A stretch of DNA of 9,244 bases from Hymenobacter sp. (GTDB lineage: Bacteria > Bacteroidota > Bacteroidia > Cytophagales > Hymenobacteraceae): the NCBI GenBank assembly GCA_025362615.1, contig JANYFQ010000570.1:1-9244 (forward strand). Reading direction: 5' to 3'. A model generated the notes under the pieces. It was given only the letters and a program-made list of their open reading frames with translations. It made no database searches and was not told the DNA's origin. Positions 1 through 5,969 of this stretch are shown piece after piece (the stretch's first letter is position 1; every line of letters starts with the position of its first letter). The translations under genes and the position numbers were made by a program.

Positions 1-101
1 GCGGCAAAAAAAGCCGCCCGCCCGCGCCCTGCCCCAAGACCAACCGCTTGATGGTACTGGCAAAACCACCGACCAAAACCTCCGGGCCAGGACATTATTC
101 G

Positions 102-109
102 TGAACTTT
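102..109 (+). promoter_or_regulatory. Possible -7 box upstream of porZ
   Basis: GAACTTTG matches the Bacteroidota TAnnTTTG -7 consensus at all but the first base and lies 72 bases before the porZ ATG. No TTTG -33 box is seen at the expected distance, so this is weak. The rest of 1-181 holds a short GCGGC/GCCGC hairpin with an all-A loop at the window edge and a short CCAGAAA direct repeat before the start codon. Confidence 0.22.
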
Positions 110-181
110 GTGCGTTACCCATCGCCTGGCCGAAGGGCCGCCGCGAACAAGCAACCAGCCACCAGAAACCAGAAACATAAG

Positions 182-2494
182 ATGCGCTTCCTCCTACCGC
201 TGCTATTGCTCCTGAGTGCCGCCGCCCGCGCTCAAGGCCCCGTGGGCTACGGCGACTGGCAGCTGCACCTGCCCACCAACAACCCCCTGCGCCTGGCCGA
301 TGCCGGCGACCGCCTCTACGTCGTCACCGAAGGCTCCTTGTATTTTCTCGACAAGAAGCTCAACACCACCCAAACCCTGTCCTCGCGCGATGGGCTGAGC
401 GACGTTGGTGCCACGGCCGTGGCCTACGATTCGGTGCGCCGGCAAACCGTGGTGGTGTACCGCAACGGCAACATTGATGTGCTCGATGCCGCCGGCCGCG
501 TCCGTAACCTGGCCGACATCGTGCGCAAAAGCGTGCAGGGCGACCGCAGCATCAACGGCCTCTACCTCGACCCGCGCCCGGCGGTGCGCCGCGCCTTTAT
601 TTCGACCGACTTTGGTCTGGTGCTGCTCAACCTCGACCGCCTCGAAATCAGCGACACGTACTCGGCCATTGGCCCCGGCGGGACCGACGTGCGGGTGTTT
701 GCCGCCACCACCGTCCGCGACAGCCTGTTCGTAACTACCTCGCAGGGCCTGCAAGTGGGCCGCTTTGGCAGCAACCTGCTCGATTACCGCAACTGGACGC
801 GCCCGGCCCAGCAGCCCAACGGCGGTGCCATTTCCCGTGTCCTGGCCACGTTTCGGGGCCGGGTGTACGCCGGCTTTAATTTCGCCGACCTCCACCGCTA
901 CAGCCGCGCTGCCAACGCCTGGCTGCCCGTGCCCGGCACCTACTCCAACGAGGTGAAGGCGCTGGTGCCCACGCCCGCCGGCCTGCTCGTGGCCGGCGCC
1001 GACGTGCGCCGCTACGCCGGCGCCGGCACCGCGGGCCTCACGCCACTACTGGCCCCGGCCGCCCCCGGCGACGTGGTGACCGACGTGGTGCGGAGCGCCG
1101 ACGGCAGTTTTTACGTGGCCAACTACCGCACCGGCCTGCAACGGGTGCCGCTTGCGGCCGGCGCACCCCGCGACACCTACGTTGCCAACGGCCCCGAAAC
1201 TCCGCTGGGCTTCGCCCTCTTGGCCGACAGCCGTTCCAACACCATAAATGTATTCACTGGCGGATACAATGGGATATACGTTCCCTTTAACTATCGCGCC
1301 GGATTCTACGAGTACCGGGCCGGGCAGTGGACCAACTTTACCCAACGTACCCTGCCAGACCCGGCCGACTTCCCCGACCCCGTGGACCCCGTGCGCGGGG
1401 CCCGCACCCCCGACGGTACGCTCTACGTGGCCAGCCACGGCGGCGGCCTGCTCGAATGGAAGGGGCCGGGCCAGTTCCGCACCTTCGATGCCCGCAACAG
1501 CCCACTCATTAGCTGCTGTGGCCCCAATCAGGTGCGTACCATCGACGTGGCCGCCGCCCCCGACGGCACCGTGTGGGTAGCCGAGCGCCATTTCACGGCG
1601 GGCTCCTCGGGCCTCTTTCACCTCGACCCCCGTACCACCCCGCCCACCTGGACGGCCGTGCCTTATTTTGACAACGGCCAAAGCCTGGCCCGGATAACGC
1701 TCGACGACGCGGGCCAGGTGTGGGGCACCGTCGTCCGCAAAGACGGCCCCGGCGTGCGCGTCGTGGACGGCACGACCTTCGCCAGTCGCCGCTTCACCTC
1801 GGCCGACGGCCTGCCCAGCGACGACCTCTACGCGCTGGCCAAAGACCGCAAGGGCGATATTTGGGTAGCGACCCAGAAGGGCGTGGCCGTGTTCAACGAC
1901 CCCAGCGGTGCCATTGGCGGCACCGCAGGCTTCCGGCAACCCATTGTGCGGCGCGGGGCGGCCACGGGCTTCCCGGCCCTCTTCACCGAAGTAGTGCGGG
2001 CCGTGGCCATCGACGGGGCCAACCGAAAGTGGTTTGGCACCGACAACGGCCTCTGGCTCTTCAGCGAAGATGCCGACGAGGCCCTGCAACACTTCACGAC
2101 CGCCAACAGCCCGCTGCCCTCCAACCGCATCCAGGATGTGGCCGTGAACGATAAGACCGGCGACGTGTGGGTCGCCACCGATGCCGGCCTCGTGAGCTAC
2201 CGCGCCGCCGCCAGCTTCAGCACCGAAGCCCCCGCCTGCGCCCAGGTAGCGCCCAACCCCGTCCCGCTCGACTTCAACGGCCTCGTGGGGCTGACCGGCG
2301 TGACCAACAATGCTTTGGTGAAGATAACCGACGTGGCCGGCCACCTCGTGTACGCCAGCAAGGCCACCGGCGGCGGCGTACTCTGGAACCTCAACGATGT
2401 CAACGGTCAGCGGGTAAAACCAGGCGTCTATCTCGTTCTCACCTCCGACGCCGACGGCAAAAACGGTTGCGTGAGCAAGGTAGCAGTGAAATAG
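182..2494 (+). CDS. porZ: PorZ-like type IX secretion system surface beta-propeller protein with C-terminal sorting-type domain
   Basis: Encodes 770 aa, close to the usual PorZ length. I chose the ATG at 182 because it opens a clear signal peptide (MRFLLPLLLLLSAAARA, cleavage about residue 17); the frame stays open upstream to a GTG at 101 but adds only low-complexity residues. The N-terminal region (GYGDWQLHLPTNNPL, then short repeats such as RLYVVTEGSLYFLDKK and TLSSRDGLSD) matches the PorZ propeller pattern. Two-component-regulator-type propeller blades recur later (ADGLPSDDLYALAKDRKGDI, GDVWVATDAGLVSY). Residues about 685-770 resemble a T9SS type A sorting domain: APNPV, then VKITDVAGHLVY, W-N, GQRVKPGVYLV and a final KVAVK. 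PorZ is known to be a surface T9SS component that works with the PorU sortase in attaching anionic LPS to cargo; that role is family knowledge. There is no kinase domain. It could be a generic propeller protein with a sorting domain, but the N-terminus and the adjacent recO favour PorZ. Confidence 0.82.
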   Translation: MRFLLPLLLLLSAAARAQGPVGYGDWQLHLPTNNPLRLADAGDRLYVVTEGSLYFLDKKLNTTQTLSSRDGLSDVGATAVAYDSVRRQTVVVYRNGNIDVLDAAGRVRNLADIVRKSVQGDRSINGLYLDPRPAVRRAFISTDFGLVLLNLDRLEISDTYSAIGPGGTDVRVFAATTVRDSLFVTTSQGLQVGRFGSNLLDYRNWTRPAQQPNGGAISRVLATFRGRVYAGFNFADLHRYSRAANAWLPVPGTYSNEVKALVPTPAGLLVAGADVRRYAGAGTAGLTPLLAPAAPGDVVTDVVRSADGSFYVANYRTGLQRVPLAAGAPRDTYVANGPETPLGFALLADSRSNTINVFTGGYNGIYVPFNYRAGFYEYRAGQWTNFTQRTLPDPADFPDPVDPVRGARTPDGTLYVASHGGGLLEWKGPGQFRTFDARNSPLISCCGPNQVRTIDVAAAPDGTVWVAERHFTAGSSGLFHLDPRTTPPTWTAVPYFDNGQSLARITLDDAGQVWGTVVRKDGPGVRVVDGTTFASRRFTSADGLPSDDLYALAKDRKGDIWVATQKGVAVFNDPSGAIGGTAGFRQPIVRRGAATGFPALFTEVVRAVAIDGANRKWFGTDNGLWLFSEDADEALQHFTTANSPLPSNRIQDVAVNDKTGDVWVATDAGLVSYRAAASFSTEAPACAQVAPNPVPLDFNGLVGLTGVTNNALVKITDVAGHLVYASKATGGGVLWNLNDVNGQRVKPGVYLVLTSDADGKNGCVSKVAVK

Positions 2495-2500
2495 GTTTTT

Positions 2501-2652
2501 AATTGTTTAATTGTTGCATTGCTTAATTGTTGCTCATACGGCCCCCAAACGGCTCCTGAACGACCCTGCGCCCACCGCGTTTACCACTGCGCCCACTGCG
2601 GGACATGAGCACTCGCCAGTCAACAATTAAGCAATCCAACAATTAAACAATT
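2501..2652. repeat. 32-bp near-perfect inverted repeat filling the porZ-recO gap
   Basis: The left arm (2501-2532) and right arm (2621-2652) are reverse complements over 32 bases with a single mismatch (C at 2517). Each arm is AT-rich and built on AATTGTT heptads, in strong contrast with the GC-rich genes around it. The 88-base loop contains a near-direct repeat, CTGCGCCCACCGCG at 2566 and CTGCGCCCACTGCG at 2587 (period 21, 13 of 14 identical). The element starts 6 bases after the porZ stop and ends 4 bases before the recO ATG. If transcribed it would form a long hairpin immediately upstream of recO. There is no ORF or transposase. It may be a MITE-like or extragenic palindromic repeat. Confidence 0.85.
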
Positions 2653-2656
2653 CACC

Positions 2657-3379
2657 ATGCTCATCAAAACCCGGGGCATCGTGCTGAGCTTTCTCAAGTA
2701 CCGCGAAACCAGCATCATCGTCCGCATCTACACCGAGCAGCTGGGCTTGCAGAGCTACATCGTGAACGGGGTGCGCAAGGCCAAGCCACCGGGCCGCATC
2801 GCGCTGTTTCAGCCCTTCACACTGCTGGATTTGGTCGCCTACACGTCGCCGCGCGGCGGGCTGTCGCGGCTCTCGGAGTTTCGTTGCGCTGAACCCTACC
2901 AAACGCTGCCCTACGACGTGCAAAAAAGCAGCGTGGTGCTGTTTTTATCCGAAGTGCTGGGCCGCGTGGTGCGCGAAGAGGAGCCCAACGAGGCCCTGTT
3001 TCACTTCCTGCACGATGCCCTGCTGACCTTCGACCGGCAGGCCGTCGGCTACGAAAACTTCGCCCTGCTTTTTCTGCTGCGCCTGGCCGATTACCTGGGT
3101 TTTGGGGTCGAATCAGGGGCCGAACTAATCGACCAGGTAGCGTTGGCCGGCCACGCGCCCACCGGCCCCGGCCAGGCTACCGGCCCCGCCGTGTTGCACC
3201 TGCAAGCCTTCGGGCAATATCTGGACGAACTGCTCGCCGGCACCGGCCACAGCACCATCCCCAACGGCCGGGTGCGCCGCGAGCTGCTGGCCGTGCTCCT
3301 GCGCTACTACCAGCTCCACGTCGAGCAGCTGGGCGAAGTAAAGTCCCTGGCCGTACTTTCGGAGGTGTTGGCGGGGTAA
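2657..3379 (+). CDS. recO: DNA repair protein RecO
   Basis: Encodes 240 aa, the normal size for RecO. RecO is a cytoplasmic recombination mediator that anneals single strands and, with RecR, loads RecA onto SSB-coated DNA in the RecF pathway. The N-terminal OB-fold region (about residues 1-80) shows the family pattern: MLIKTRGIVLSFLKYRETS, then VRIYTEQLGLQSYIVNGVRK, then LFQPFTLLDLV. The rest is the helical C-terminal domain (FLSEVLGRVVREEEPNEALF, FALLFLLRLADYLGFG). Only one cysteine (C77) is present, so the CxxC zinc-binding pairs of many RecO proteins are absent; this is usual in Bacteroidota. The ATG at 2657 directly follows an AT-rich inverted repeat with no Shine-Dalgarno sequence. It lies in the same direction as porZ and may be read from it. 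The TAA stop abuts a palindromic element and faces the convergent FKBP gene. Confidence 0.93.
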   Translation: MLIKTRGIVLSFLKYRETSIIVRIYTEQLGLQSYIVNGVRKAKPPGRIALFQPFTLLDLVAYTSPRGGLSRLSEFRCAEPYQTLPYDVQKSSVVLFLSEVLGRVVREEEPNEALFHFLHDALLTFDRQAVGYENFALLFLLRLADYLGFGVESGAELIDQVALAGHAPTGPGQATGPAVLHLQAFGQYLDELLAGTGHSTIPNGRVRRELLAVLLRYYQLHVEQLGEVKSLAVLSEVLAG

Positions 3380-3647
3380 AATTGTTTAATTGTTTAATTG
3401 TTGGCGACAGTTTAGCGCGAAGCGTGTAACTGTCTGCCAGCAGGTTGGGCAAGTTTGTAACTTGCCGGTTGGGGCGTAATGGCAGGGCCCGATGTGCTGG
3501 GGTGCAAGTTGCAAACTTGCTCAACGCGTTGCCGTACCGTTACGCGCTTCGCGCTAAACTGTGGGCAGCCAGAAGATGTGGACGGCCGGATGCAGCCGAA
3601 ACTGACGATTGGGGCCGCCAGAGCAACAATCAAACAATTTAACAATT
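3380..3647. repeat. Nested palindromic extragenic element between convergent genes
   Basis: The element begins on the base after the recO stop codon and ends inside the stop codon of the convergent FKBP gene. The outer arms are AT-rich heptad tracts (3380-3403 and 3624-3647), complementary over 24 bases with two mismatches. Inside lies a second inverted repeat, 3408-3430 against 3539-3561, 23 bases with one mismatch, beginning CAGTTTAGCGCGAAGCG. Inside that is a third pair, GCAAGTTTGTAACTTGC (3449-3465) against 3504-3520, 16 of 17 complementary; each copy is also a perfect 7-bp hairpin with a 3-base loop. The two inner pairs share one axis near 3484; an extra segment of about 60 bases on the right (3562-3623) shifts the outer arms. 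Six-frame ORFs here are short and unconvincing. It may also end transcription from both sides, but it lacks a classic T-tract terminator. Confidence 0.85.
3408..3561. repeat. Core of the element: 23-bp inverted repeat enclosing two 17-base hairpins
   Basis: This core has a common symmetry axis (3484/3485). The outer 23-base arms differ only at one T/C position; the inner 17-base hairpins, in inverted orientation, differ only in the 3-base loop. Between arm and hairpin on each side is a 13-base unpaired spacer, followed by GTTGGGC on the left and GTTGAGC on the right strand. The equal spacer lengths suggest the two halves derive from one ancestral sequence in inverted orientation. The 38-base centre shows no further symmetry apart from a GGGCCC. 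Confidence 0.75.
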
Positions 3648-4638
3648 ATTTCACCTTTACGTCTACCAACTCCACGTCGAAGCGTAGCACCGAGTTGGGC
3701 GGAATGTTGGCCCCCGCGCCCCGTGCCCCGTACCCCAGCCCCGACGGGATGAGCAGCGCCGCTTTGCTGCCTTTGTTGAGCATGGCAATGCCCTGGTCCC
3801 AGCCGGCGATGACGTTGCCCTGCCCCAATGCAAAGTCGAACGGCGCGTTGCCGTGCCTGACGGAGGCATCAAACTCGGCCCCCGTTGCCAGCAGCGTGCC
3901 CCGGTACAGGACGCTCACGGTCTGGCCTTTTTGGGGCGGCAGGCCCTTGCCAGGTTTGAGGATGGCGTAGTACGTGCCACCGACAGTCTTCTTGACGGTC
4001 AGCTTATTGGCCTTGGCGTACGTCAGAATCTGCGCGTTTTCTTTGACTTGTAGCTGGGCTGCTTTGGCCTGCGTCTGGGCTTGTTGCTGGGCCTGAATTT
4101 TTTGTTGCCGGATTTTGAGTTCCTCGGCCGTAATCAACTCGTAAGCACGGATATTGACCACGAGTACGTTGCCCGATTTTTTGAGAAACGGGGCCACCGG
4201 TTGGTGAAAGCTGCGGGCAAATACGGTGTCGGCGTTGAAGCGAAACACGGCGCTATCGCCGGGCAGCAGCAGGGCCACGGCTTCTTCCACGCTGCCGCGC
4301 GGCGGGTTGGCCGGCAGGGCCATGGGCTGCGGAGCGGGGCCGAGGCGGCGGGTGCTCATCAGCAGCGAGTCGCGCCCGGTACGGTAGTCCATAAACACCG
4401 TCAGCAACTGGCCTACGCGGGCGGCGTAGGCCGCGTCGGTGGGCACGGCCAGCGCCCGCGGCTGAAATTTGCCCGCCGCATCGCGCCGGAACAATTGGTA
4501 TTCGGTGCCGCCGTTGAGGCGGGCAAAAGCCGGGACCGGCACGGCAGCCGGGCGAGTGGGGGCCGTTTGGGCCAGTGCCGGGGCGGCCAGTAGTAGCAGC
4601 AGGGCGGCTTTTAGCAGCCGAAAGTCAAACCAAAACAT
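3646..4638 (-). CDS. Exported tandem FKBP-type peptidyl-prolyl isomerase (degenerate N-domain, coiled coil, active C-domain)
   Basis: Encodes 330 aa from the ATG at 4638; an in-frame TTG at 4650 adds only four residues before it. Residues 1-23 (to PALA, then Q24) are a signal peptidase I signal, so the protein acts in the periplasm or outside. Residues about 45-168 look like an FKBP fold that has lost its active-site residues (GQLLTVFMDYRTGRDSL; LLPGDSAVFRF in the place of the usual GSKA-LLIP strand). Residues about 171-210 are a Q/K/A-rich coiled coil. Residues about 220-330 form a complete FKBP domain with the rotamase pocket: Y245, F256-D257, V276-I277, W280, Y303, I312 and F320. It should catalyse cis-trans isomerisation of X-Pro bonds in exported proteins. 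It is the last of four same-strand FKBP genes, 45 bases after the previous one, and resembles the lipoprotein at 5970-7013 in layout. The client is unknown. Confidence 0.88.
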   Translation of the reverse strand: MFWFDFRLLKAALLLLLAAPALAQTAPTRPAAVPVPAFARLNGGTEYQLFRRDAAGKFQPRALAVPTDAAYAARVGQLLTVFMDYRTGRDSLLMSTRRLGPAPQPMALPANPPRGSVEEAVALLLPGDSAVFRFNADTVFARSFHQPVAPFLKKSGNVLVVNIRAYELITAEELKIRQQKIQAQQQAQTQAKAAQLQVKENAQILTYAKANKLTVKKTVGGTYYAILKPGKGLPPQKGQTVSVLYRGTLLATGAEFDASVRHGNAPFDFALGQGNVIAGWDQGIAMLNKGSKAALLIPSGLGYGARGAGANIPPNSVLRFDVELVDVKVK

Positions 4639-4683
4639 ACAAAAAATCAAATACTATCAATAAAAAAATCATCAACCCAAAAC

Positions 4684-5190
4684 TCATCGCACACTCACGA
4701 GCTGCAGCTCAAAAATGAGGTCCGTGTCGGGCGGAATTACGAAGCGGCGGTCGTCTTCCGGGTCTGTTACGCCTTTGGCCCCGTAAGCCAGCGCGGCCGG
4801 AATCCAGGTGCGAACGCGGGTGCCGGCCGACAGCAGCGGCAGCAGCTCGTCCCAGCCCCGTATGACCTCGCCGCGCCCGACCCGAAACCGCAGCGGCCCG
4901 CCCGAAGCCGCCGTGGCATCGAAGGAGCGGCCGTTGGGCAAGAAGCCTGCGTAGCGCACCGCCACCCGGCTGCCCGCCACGGGTTTTGGGCCGGTGCCGG
5001 TTTCCCGCACCAGGTAGCGCACGCCGCCGGGCGTGGTCAGCAGCGGGGCGTGGGTCGAGTCGGCACCGGTCGCCGCCCCGCGGCTGACCAGCACCGGCTT
5101 GGCTGCCGGTGTTTCCTGCGCCCGCAAAGCGCCCGCCCCGCCCAGTGCCATAGCCAGTACGGCCCGCCAACCCATTGACCAACTCCGCAT
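4684..5190 (-). CDS. Small secreted FKBP-type peptidyl-prolyl isomerase
   Basis: Encodes 168 aa. The ATG at 5190 overlaps the TGA of the upstream FKBP gene by one base (TGATG), which points to translational coupling; a GTG one codon earlier is possible, as is an internal Met at residue 7. Residues 1-25 (to LRAQ) look like a signal peptide with a probable cleavage near residue 24. After a short linker, a single FKBP domain (about 52-168) keeps the expected pocket: Y80, F90-D91, V109-I110, W113, Y136, I152 and F160. An insert, VTDPEDDRRFVIPPDTD, enlarges the loop after AYG where many family members have a short GAGG-type loop. The likely role is proline isomerisation on secreted proteins in the periplasm. 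It sits 45 bases before the next FKBP gene and is presumably transcribed with it. Confidence 0.87.
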   Translation of the reverse strand: MRSWSMGWRAVLAMALGGAGALRAQETPAAKPVLVSRGAATGADSTHAPLLTTPGGVRYLVRETGTGPKPVAGSRVAVRYAGFLPNGRSFDATAASGGPLRFRVGRGEVIRGWDELLPLLSAGTRVRTWIPAALAYGAKGVTDPEDDRRFVIPPDTDLIFELQLVSVR

Positions 5191-5735
5191 CACGGCGAAA
5201 CTTTGGTTATTTCCATCTCGAACGACAGCGGCTGGTTGATGCCAATGGCGCTGCCTTGCCCGCCACCGCTACTGCCGTAGGCCAGGTACGAAGGAATGAG
5301 CAGCGTTTTGCGCGACCCCAACCGCATGAGTGGCAGGCCCTCGTTCCAGCCAGCAATCTGTCCGCCCACCCTGAAAACTCCGCACTGGCAGGTAGTCCGG
5401 TTTTCGTAAGAATTTTCGAAGACATAGCCCGTCTGGCCGTTGCCCAGCAACCGCCCAATGTAGCGCACCGATACCTCATTGCCGGGGCGGATGAGCGGGC
5501 CGGTGCCGTCGGCGGTGTTGATGAGGTAAAGGCCCGACTCGGTGCGGGTATAGTTAGTGATGTTGCGCCGAACCAGGTAGTTGCGAATGGTATCGTCGTC
5601 GATGGCTTTGTACTTCTCCGTATTCTCGCGTTGCGCTTTGGCGAGCGCGGTTTCGGAGTTGCAACCCCACAGGGCCGGAACCACCAGGGCCAGCACCAAC
5701 AGTACGCCCACCAACCGGGCCAGAAGAGTTTTCAT
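5190..5735 (-). CDS. FKBP-type peptidyl-prolyl isomerase lipoprotein, divergent active site
   Basis: Encodes 181 aa from the ATG at 5735. The frame runs open to 5885, but the extra 50 residues have no family features, while MKTLLARLVGVLLVLALVVP then ALWGC is a good lipoprotein signal with C25 as the lipidated residue. After a short linker (DDDTIRNYLVRRNITNYTRTESGLYL, the usual lead-in of Bacteroidota FKBPs) the FKBP domain spans about 67-181: Y92, W130, Y153 and F172 are kept. The usual F-D pair reads F106-E107, and a longer loop with C116-Q-C118 lies between it and the GQIAGW motif. Activity could therefore be reduced or altered. It resembles GldI-type gliding lipoproteins in size and design, but I cannot assign it to GldI from sequence alone. 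The 234 bases upstream (5736-5969) show no gene or clear promoter. Confidence 0.86.
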   Translation of the reverse strand: MKTLLARLVGVLLVLALVVPALWGCNSETALAKAQRENTEKYKAIDDDTIRNYLVRRNITNYTRTESGLYLINTADGTGPLIRPGNEVSVRYIGRLLGNGQTGYVFENSYENRTTCQCGVFRVGGQIAGWNEGLPLMRLGSRKTLLIPSYLAYGSSGGGQGSAIGINQPLSFEMEITKVSP

Positions 5736-5969
5736 AAAGAGCTGCTTTAGTAAGTTGATTTTGAGAAGAATGTGCGGTCTGATTTTGGGCGTTGGCGGAG
5801 CCGGTGTCCCAGCCAAAAGCCGTGAGACGACAGCCCCGTTCTCCACAAAAAAGCTGTTCCAGCCAAAGAGCGGGGCCGGCCCCATCGTTCCGCACGCATA
5901 GAGCGAAGCCGAAGCGGGGGCGGCCCCGCGCCCTGACCGGAACAGCGGGGTAAATTTACGACGGGCCGC

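Noticed and set aside
1..17. GCGGC-A7-GCCGC hairpin at the left edge
   Set aside because: A 5-bp stem with an all-A loop and no T-tract; the upstream context is missing, so a terminator cannot be claimed.
203..895. Minus-strand open frame (230 codons) opposite the porZ 5' part
   Set aside because: Same antisense shadow of GC-rich coding sequence; no recognisable motif.
1046..2344. Long minus-strand open frame (432 codons) opposite porZ
   Set aside because: It mirrors the GC-rich codons of porZ, is rich in A/G/V/H without any domain pattern, and lies wholly within a well-supported gene.
2501..3647. Composite transposon carrying recO
   Set aside because: No transposase is present, recO is a housekeeping gene with codon use like its neighbours, and no target duplication is visible.
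3412..3970. Several short open frames in and around the palindromic element
   Set aside because: They translate the inverted repeats themselves or run into antisense of the FKBP gene; none resembles a transposase or other known protein.
4081..4593. Plus-strand open frame opposite the first FKBP gene
   Set aside because: Antisense to a gene with clear catalytic residues; composition is shadow-like.
4645..4675. Possible promoter (TTTG, 21 bases, TAGTATTTG) before the FKBP gene ending at 3646
   Set aside because: The -7 box has one base too many and sits only about 9 bases before the start codon; read-through from the coupled upstream gene is simpler.
5175..5750. Plus-strand open frame spanning two FKBP genes in antisense
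   Set aside because: Crosses the real gene junction and has no family features.
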